DNA from: Chloroflexota bacterium
Lineage (GTDB): Bacteria > Chloroflexota > Anaerolineae > Promineifilales > Promineifilaceae
Assembly (NCBI GenBank): GCA_008501785.1
Contig: QQUD01000356.1
Location: 1-9,692 of the forward strand
Length of the DNA stretch: 9,692 bases
Direction: 5' to 3'
In this document: positions 6,431 to 9,692 of the stretch, one piece after another
How positions within the stretch are numbered: position 1 is the first letter of the stretch
Layout of the letters: every line of letters begins with the position of its first letter
Program-made: the position numbers and the translations under genes
Notes under the pieces: model-generated
Database searches by the model: none
What the model saw: the letters and a program-made list of their open reading frames with translations, nothing else
What the model was told of the DNA's origin: nothing

Positions 6431-6583
6431 ATTTTCTCCACTATTTCGAAAATTAAAAAAATATTTTGTTGATTTTTGTATTGCCTATGCGGGAGCCGAT
6501 GAGGAGGCCTTATCGATGAAAGTTCGGACCTAATTTAGCAAACTTTATTCGCGTGAAAAGAAGCAGAAGCATTTGAAGAAGCA
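6431..6583. other. Intergenic stretch with one stable hairpin
   Basis: An AT-rich run (6431-6480) is followed by a hairpin at 6497-6515: CGATGAGG, loop AGG, CCTTATCG (8 pairs including one G-T). The flanks GGAGCCGA and TTCGGACC could extend the fold. No U-tract follows, so it is not a terminator, and I could not match it to a known riboswitch. A promoter for the small gene at 6635 presumably lies here, but I see no convincing -35/-10 pair. Confidence 0.4.
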
Positions 6584-6623
6584 GCTCACTTAATGAGCAA
6601 AAGGCTCATTTTATGAGCAATTT
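6584..6623 (+). promoter_or_regulatory. Two tandem palindromes in the leader of the small membrane protein gene
   Basis: Two 20-bp units stand head to tail. Each begins with a 15-bp dyad: GCTCA-cttaa-TGAGC (6584-6598) and GCTCAT-ttt-ATGAGC (6604-6618). The second ends 6 bases before the ribosome-binding site GGAGAA (6625-6630). As DNA, dyads spaced two helical turns apart look like paired operators. As RNA, four alternately complementary segments can form either hairpins 1:2 and 3:4, or hairpin 2:3. Both readings suggest control of the 6635 gene; which one applies cannot be decided from sequence. Confidence 0.55.
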
Positions 6624-6634
6624 TGGAGAAAATA

Positions 6635-6763
6635 ATGAATAAGCGATTCGATATCAGTGGACAATTAAATGGATTATCCTTTTTTACAAAGAAATATACA
6701 GGCATGATGACTGGGTTCACCATGATGTTAGGATTTACCATGATCTATTTGTTGATGTTTTAA
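6635..6763 (+). CDS. Small Met-rich single-pass membrane protein, 42 residues
   Basis: This short frame starts with ATG behind a good ribosome-binding site (GGAGAA, four bases away) and ends with TAA. The product has a polar, mildly basic N-terminal half (MNKRFDISG then FFTKKYTG) and a hydrophobic C-terminal helix of about 20 residues with seven methionines. The helix contains a small duplication, GFTMML then GFTMIY, also visible in the DNA as two related 18-nt blocks (6714-6731 and 6732-6749). Seven bases after the stop begins a strong terminator, and upstream lies a palindromic leader. The full set of ribosome-binding site, frame, terminator and regulated leader argues for a real gene. I recognise no family. 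A short membrane-active peptide (regulatory subunit, metal-linked Met helix, or toxin of a type I system) would fit the shape, but nothing shows which. No facing antisense RNA gene is evident. Confidence 0.6.
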   Translation: MNKRFDISGQLNGLSFFTKKYTGMMTGFTMMLGFTMIYLLMF

Positions 6764-6769
6764 AACAAA

Positions 6770-6812
6770 AAAACAGTGCCGCTGCCCAATATTGGGCAGC
6801 GCCACTGTTTTT
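6770..6812. terminator. Bidirectional terminator between convergent genes
   Basis: Stem arms AAAACAGTG (6770-6778) and CACTGTTTT (6803-6811), one mismatch, then a perfect inner palindrome of GCTGCCCAAT with ATTGGGCAGC (6781-6800). Five T follow on the plus strand (6808-6812), and a long A-run before the stem (6764-6773) gives the T-tract for the minus strand. It serves both the 42-residue gene (plus) and the rhomboid gene (minus, stop at 6836). Confidence 0.92.
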
Positions 6813-6835
6813 CCTCGTTGGTTGTTGCGTATTAC

Positions 6836-7432
6836 TCAGCGATAGCCGTTCAATTGTTTGCCTGTGAAATAAGCCGCGATTGCACCCCCAATAAACCCAA
6901 ATAAATGTGCCTGCCAGGAAACTCCCTCTGCAATTGGCAAAACACCCCAAATTAAACTGCCATAAAGAAAGAAAACAACAATAGCAATGAGTATTGATTT
7001 AACGCTGCGTTCGAAATAACCTACCAACAGCAAAAATCCAAAATAGCCAAAAATCAGCCCACTGGCCCCGAGATGAACCGAACGAGATGGTCCAATAATC
7101 CAAGTTCCCAGACCACTAACCAGCACAATAATAGTTGAAATATTCAAAAAGTGTTGCAGTTTTCTCGTGCTTAGAATTAACCAGCCTAAAACCAAAAATG
7201 GTACGGTGTTAGCGATTAAATGTTGAAAACTACCGTGTAGCAGTGGCGCTAATGGGATGCCCCATAAACCAGTTAATGTCCGTGGCCGAATGCCAAACGC
7301 ATCGAGTGAGCCACGAAAAATGAGCCAATCCACTAGCTCTATAGCCCAAAGCAGCAGTACAAAACTGCCTAAAAGGGTAAGTTGTTGTTTGAGGGTGTTG
7401 GATATTTGCTGCAAGCGATTGTCGATTTCCAT
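6836..7432 (-). CDS. Rhomboid-family intramembrane serine protease
   Basis: A 198-residue multi-pass membrane protein. I choose the ATG at 7432, which has GAGG nine bases upstream; an in-frame GTG at 7468 would add 12 residues but has no ribosome-binding site. Seen: the first membrane segment (about 18-40), the HGSFQHLIAN signature (66-75, matching the family pattern H....HL..N), the catalytic serine in GASG (Ser124) and the catalytic histidine in SWQAHLFGF (His176), followed by the small-residue helix GFIGGAIAAYF. All elements for the Ser-His dyad are present, so it should cleave membrane-anchored substrates within the bilayer. It has the compact six-helix core without a large extra domain. 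It is divergent from moeA and convergent with the 42-residue gene, so it is monocistronic. The substrate is unknown. Confidence 0.93.
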   Translation of the reverse strand: MEIDNRLQQISNTLKQQLTLLGSFVLLLWAIELVDWLIFRGSLDAFGIRPRTLTGLWGIPLAPLLHGSFQHLIANTVPFLVLGWLILSTRKLQHFLNISTIIVLVSGLGTWIIGPSRSVHLGASGLIFGYFGFLLLVGYFERSVKSILIAIVVFFLYGSLIWGVLPIAEGVSWQAHLFGFIGGAIAAYFTGKQLNGYR

Positions 7433-7473
7433 TGATTGTTGCCTCGAATTTGGGGTCTTGATAAGCACCCGTT

Positions 7474-7543
7474 AAAATAGACTATTGAAACGTAGCTTCA
7501 ATTTAGAAGTGTAGTTTCAATTTAGAAGCATTACTTTTATATT
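7474..7543. promoter_or_regulatory. Divergent promoters for rhomboid and moeA on a direct repeat
   Basis: An 18-bp direct repeat, GTAG(C/T)TTCAATTTAGAAG, occurs at 7492-7509 and 7511-7528 (17 of 18 identical, 19-bp period). Each copy contains CTTC/GAAG dyad ends (the second starts TTTC). Copy 1 supplies a -35-like TTGAAG for the rhomboid gene on the minus strand (7501-7496), with TATTTT (7479-7474) 16 bp away. Copy 2 supplies a -35-like TTTCAA for moeA (7515-7520), with TATATT (7538-7543) 17 bp away. A regulator binding the repeats would cover both -35 regions. The repeats are certain; promoter use is inferred. Confidence 0.5.
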
Positions 7544-7571
7544 TTACGTGATTTCGAACAGAGTGTTGCAT

Positions 7572-8825
7572 ATGCCTGAGTTTTTTAATGTTTTACCACC
7601 AGATGAAGCGCGAGAATTGTTGTTTGAGTATTTAACGGCCGTTCTCCCTCCCGAAACTATCCCGGCCACAGACGCTCTCAATCGCGTCACGGCTAGCCCC
7701 GTTTTTGCCCCACACGCCTTGCCTACATTCCGTCGTAGCACGATGGATGGTTACGCTGTCAAAGCCGTCAATACTTATGGTGCCAGCGAATCTTTGCCTG
7801 CATTTCTCAATGTGATTGGCGAAGTGCCGATGGGGCAGGCGGCTTCTGTCACGTTGCTCACAGGCGAGGCAGCTATTGTTCATACCGGTGGCATGATTCC
7901 TGAAACGGCCGATGCAGTTGTGCAAATCGAGCATACTCAGATTGTGGGTGCAGGCAGGGTGGATGCGCCACCTTATGAAATTGAGGTCTTTAAAGCCGTT
8001 GCTGTGGGGCAAAATGTGCTGCAAGTTGGCGAAGATGTGCAGCATCAAGACGAAATTTTACCAGCAGGTCATTTGCTGCGACCTCAGGATTTGGGTGGAT
8101 TGCTGGCGCTTGGGATTATGGAAGTGAATGTTACCCAGCGACCACGGATTGGTATCTTGGCAACGGGTGACGAAGTGATTCCGCCTGCAAACATGGCTGG
8201 CCCTGGTCAAATTCGGGACATCAACAGCTATACGGTTGCCGGTTTGACGCAGCAGGCTGGAGGCATTCCGGTTATTGGCGAGATTGTCGCGGATGATTTT
8301 GCGGTGCTGGAAACGGCCGCTGCTACCATGTTAGCCGAAACTGATATGCTAGTCATGTCCGCAGGCTCCTCTGTAAGTGTGCGTGACATGACGGTTGATG
8401 TGCTGAACAAGTTAGGGAAACCAGGTGTTTTGCTGCATGGCGTCGCTACGCGACCGGGCAAACCAACGATTGTGGGTGTAGTAGACAACAAACCCATTAT
8501 TGGCTTGCCTGGGAACCCCGTTTCGGCAATGGTGCAGTTTGACATGTTTGGCACACCGGCTATTTACAGGCTGCAAGGTGTGCAGCAGATGCCACGCAGA
8601 GGGTTGGTGTGGGCAAAATTGAGCCAAAACATTGCCAGCGAAAGCGGCCGTGAAGATTATGTGCCCGCTCGACTGGATGATGGTGCTGATGGGCTGACCG
8701 CCACCCCTGTTTTTGGCAAATCCAACTTGATTTATACGCTTGTCAACGCGGATGGGCTGATTAAAATTCCTTTGAACAAAGGTGGTTTGCTGGCTGGTGA
8801 ATGGGTAGAAGTAAGGTTGTTTTAA
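7572..8825 (+). CDS. moeA: Molybdopterin molybdotransferase MoeA
   Basis: A 417-residue protein of normal MoeA length, which inserts molybdate into adenylylated molybdopterin, the last step of molybdenum cofactor synthesis in the cytoplasm. Seen: the N-terminal LPPDEAR start, STMDGYAV (56-63) with Asp59, GEVPMGQ (83-89), HTGGMIPETADAVVQIEHT (104-122), the central MoCF domain with ATGDEV (197-202), PGQIRDINSY (211-220) and the SAGSSVSVRDMT loop (263-274), GLPGNPVSAM (311-320), and the C-terminal beta domain with NADGLIKIP. The glycine-rich loop is SAGSS.S.RDMT instead of the Escherichia coli GGVSVGE.D form. I know this variant from other MoeA-like proteins; Asp272 keeps the position of the conserved acid. 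The ATG at 7572 is chosen over an in-frame GTG at 7548; neither has a strong ribosome-binding site. No other cofactor genes are in the window. CGGCCG cores occur at 7636, 7906, 8314 and 8645. Confidence 0.95.
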   Translation: MPEFFNVLPPDEARELLFEYLTAVLPPETIPATDALNRVTASPVFAPHALPTFRRSTMDGYAVKAVNTYGASESLPAFLNVIGEVPMGQAASVTLLTGEAAIVHTGGMIPETADAVVQIEHTQIVGAGRVDAPPYEIEVFKAVAVGQNVLQVGEDVQHQDEILPAGHLLRPQDLGGLLALGIMEVNVTQRPRIGILATGDEVIPPANMAGPGQIRDINSYTVAGLTQQAGGIPVIGEIVADDFAVLETAAATMLAETDMLVMSAGSSVSVRDMTVDVLNKLGKPGVLLHGVATRPGKPTIVGVVDNKPIIGLPGNPVSAMVQFDMFGTPAIYRLQGVQQMPRRGLVWAKLSQNIASESGREDYVPARLDDGADGLTATPVFGKSNLIYTLVNADGLIKIPLNKGGLLAGEWVEVRLF

Positions 8826-8860
8826 TTAACTAACATTTGTAGCTAACAATAATTATTACT

Positions 8861-9091
8861 TCATTTTTCTTGTTTTTTTATTGGTATGTCCAATTCATCT
8901 CTCATCAATTGATCGCATGTGACATGAAAAGTGTCCGCAATTTTTATGATCATTTCAGCATTTGGAGTTCTTCTGCATTTCTCAAGTTGTGAAATGTATG
9001 TGTTGTGTACGCCTAGCAAATTTCCAAGCTGCAATAATGTTAAATTTCGATTTTTCCTTAAAAAGTAAAGCTTTTCACCGAATTTTTGCAT
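8861..9091 (-). CDS. Small XRE-family HTH regulator (controller-protein-like)
   Basis: A 76-residue protein that is almost entirely one HTH_3/XRE domain: LTLLQLGNLLGVHNTYISQLE (17-37) is the helix-turn-helix, followed by RRTPNAEMIIKIADTFHVTCDQLM (40-63), the standard last two helices, and a short basic tail. Size and placement next to a DNA methyltransferase gene resemble C proteins of type II restriction-modification systems, which time expression of methylase and nuclease. On the minus strand a perfect TATAAT (9115-9110) puts the transcript start about 12 bases before the ATG, with no Shine-Dalgarno, as in near-leaderless C genes. It ends 35 bp from the convergent moeA stop, so no endonuclease gene can follow it. 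HTH membership is very sure; the C-protein role is inferred from the neighbour. Confidence 0.85.
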   Translation of the reverse strand: MQKFGEKLYFLRKNRNLTLLQLGNLLGVHNTYISQLEKCRRTPNAEMIIKIADTFHVTCDQLMRDELDIPIKKQEK

Positions 9092-9096
9092 GGTGT

Positions 9097-9144
9097 TTGA
9101 AAATTGTAAATTATATGCTACTATTCATAGCAACTGCTATGAAT
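9097..9144. promoter_or_regulatory. Overlapping divergent promoters with a 9-4-9 operator palindrome
   Basis: A perfect palindrome ATTCATAGC-AACT-GCTATGAAT lies at 9123-9144. A third half-site, GCTAC (9117-9121), faces the left arm. For the methyltransferase, TTGAAA (9097-9102) and TACTAT (9119-9124) are 16 bp apart, so the palindrome would cover the -10 edge and start site. For the XRE gene on the minus strand the -10 TATAAT is at 9115-9110, so the same palindrome covers its -35 region. One bound regulator could repress one promoter and either activate or repress the other. The obvious candidate is the XRE protein itself. Confidence 0.6.
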
Positions 9145-9165
9145 ATGGGTTAATAATTGAAATCT

Positions 9166-9692
9166 ATGAATCTTACCTATTTGAATAATACCATTCTTCC
9201 GCATGAGCAAAAAGTTGTCATCTTGCCTCGGCAAGATTTTGAGGTAGCTGAATATTTTGCAGGTATTGGTTTGGTACGATTAGGTTTGGAAATTGCTGGT
9301 TGGAAAGTTGTTTTTGCAAACGATTATGCAATTGAGAAATATAAAATGTATCATGCATTTTTTAATGATTTTCAAGATCATTACGTTATTGAAAATATTT
9401 TCAATTTGAATCCCAATATTATCCCGAAAACTTTACTTGCTACAGCTTCTTTTCCATGTATCGATTTATCTTTAGCTGGTAAGCAAAACGGAATTAATGG
9501 TACATATTCCAGTGCATTTTGGGGATTTATAGAGATTCTAAAAAAGCAAGACAATGAAAAACCAAAATTAGTTTTGTTAGAAAATGTCAATGGTTGGTTA
9601 ACTTCTAATAATGGGGATGATTTTAGACTAACTATAAAAGCATTAAATTCGTTAGGTTATGCATGTGATGTAATTTCGTTAGATGCAATCCG
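9166..9692 (+). CDS. DNA (cytosine-5-)methyltransferase, 3' end beyond the window
   Basis: 175 residues are visible, open to the right edge. Seen: motif I EYFAGIGLVRLGLE (29-42) for S-adenosylmethionine binding, the acidic motif II position ND (52-53), motif IV FPCIDLSLAGKQNG (96-109) with the nucleophile Cys98, and motif VI LENVNGW (138-144). These are the C5-methylase motifs in the right order and spacing; the motif IV form PCIDLS replaces the usual PCQ(P/D)FS. The variable target-recognition region and motifs IX-X are not in the window, so the recognition sequence cannot be guessed. The ATG at 9166 has no good ribosome-binding site, and no better in-frame start is seen. The gene is AT-rich compared with moeA and lacks the ACGGCCGT word, both consistent with horizontal transfer. 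It could be part of a restriction-modification system or a solitary methylase. Confidence 0.93.
   Translation, partial: MNLTYLNNTILPHEQKVVILPRQDFEVAEYFAGIGLVRLGLEIAGWKVVFANDYAIEKYKMYHAFFNDFQDHYVIENIFNLNPNIIPKTLLATASFPCIDLSLAGKQNGINGTYSSAFWGFIEILKKQDNEKPKLVLLENVNGWLTSNNGDDFRLTIKALNSLGYACDVISLDAI

Larger units (their letters stand above)
926..8651. repeat. Dispersed highly iterated palindrome ACGGCCGT
   Basis: Ten exact copies start at 926, 2005, 2534, 3655, 3710, 4416, 5065, 5301, 6036 and 7635. Three further sites keep the CGGCCG core with one outer base changed (starts 7905, 8313 and 8644). Several copies extend to AAACGGCCGTTT. Every copy lies within a coding sequence, in all three frames: Thr-Ala-Val, Asn-Gly-Arg, or Arg-Pro after Glu/Lys. 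About 0.15 copies would be expected at random in this length under equal base use. Confidence 0.9.

Noticed and set aside
6485..6530. Hammerhead ribozyme, known riboswitch or group II intron fragment
   Set aside because: GATGA and GATGAAAG words look suggestive, but the conserved cores and partner stems of these classes are not present.
7433..7468. GTG start adding 12 residues to the rhomboid protein
   Set aside because: No ribosome-binding site precedes it, while the ATG at 7432 has GAGG at a good distance.
7632..8048. Long minus-strand frame opposite moeA
   Set aside because: It is a shadow of the moeA reading frame with no start signal and low-complexity unrecognisable protein.
8962..9153. 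Plus-strand 63-codon frame across the XRE gene and its promoter
   Set aside because: It overlaps the well-supported HTH gene and the divergent promoter palindrome and has no protein similarity I recognise.
9166..9692. The methylase as the enzyme that modifies ACGGCCGT
   Set aside because: Attractive because GGCC-type sites are common C5 targets, but the target-recognition domain is outside the window and the gene looks newly acquired, so there is no evidence for a link.

Overview
The window reads as a bacterial chromosome of moderate GC with dense genes on both strands and one AT-rich right end. The DUF1800 protein, the MoeA variant with an SAGSS-type motif and the M20 dipeptidase resemble versions I associate with Chloroflexota. 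That placement is from memory of protein families and is only moderately sure. No rRNA, tRNA, transposase or CRISPR array is visible.

Layout. (1) 1-964: the 3' part of an M20-family dipeptidase gene. (2) 1058-3581: a compact locus that looks like the Bacillus MhqR regulon. It has a MarR repressor with a palindromic operator just before its start codon, a two-module VOC/glyoxalase-fold ring-cleaving dioxygenase (mhqO-like), and an alpha/beta hydrolase (mhqD-like) coupled to it by an ATGA overlap. A 294-bp gap between regulator and dioxygenase holds a palindromic repeat element and candidate operator half-sites. (3) 3628-4767: a membrane-anchored S41 C-terminal processing peptidase with an intact Ser-Lys dyad, ending at a strong terminator. 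(4) 4816-6156, minus: a DUF1800 protein that seems to lack a large central part of its family fold. (5) 6157-6835: a gene-poor stretch with a 20-bp tandem repeat array, a hairpin, two tandem palindromes 20 bp apart, a 42-residue Met-rich membrane protein gene, and a bidirectional terminator. (6) 6836-7432, minus: a rhomboid protease, divergent from moeA (7572-8825) across a promoter region built on an 18-bp direct repeat. (7) 8826-9692: an AT-rich segment with a small XRE regulator (minus) divergent from the start of a C5 DNA methyltransferase (plus), sharing a perfect 9-4-9 palindrome. This is the edge of a restriction-modification or solitary methylase module.

The most striking signal cuts across genes. 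The octamer palindrome ACGGCCGT occurs ten times in 9.7 kb, where about 0.15 is expected by chance, and three more sites share the CGGCCG core. All copies lie inside coding sequence, on both strands' genes and in all three reading frames, and none lies in the AT-rich methyltransferase end. It behaves like the cyanobacterial HIP1 highly iterated palindrome, with a different sequence.

Functionally, the best-supported unit is the MarR-dioxygenase-hydrolase cluster, predicted to sense and detoxify quinone-like electrophiles. The second unit is the XRE-methyltransferase pair. There is no room for an endonuclease gene behind the XRE gene, so any nuclease must lie beyond the right edge.
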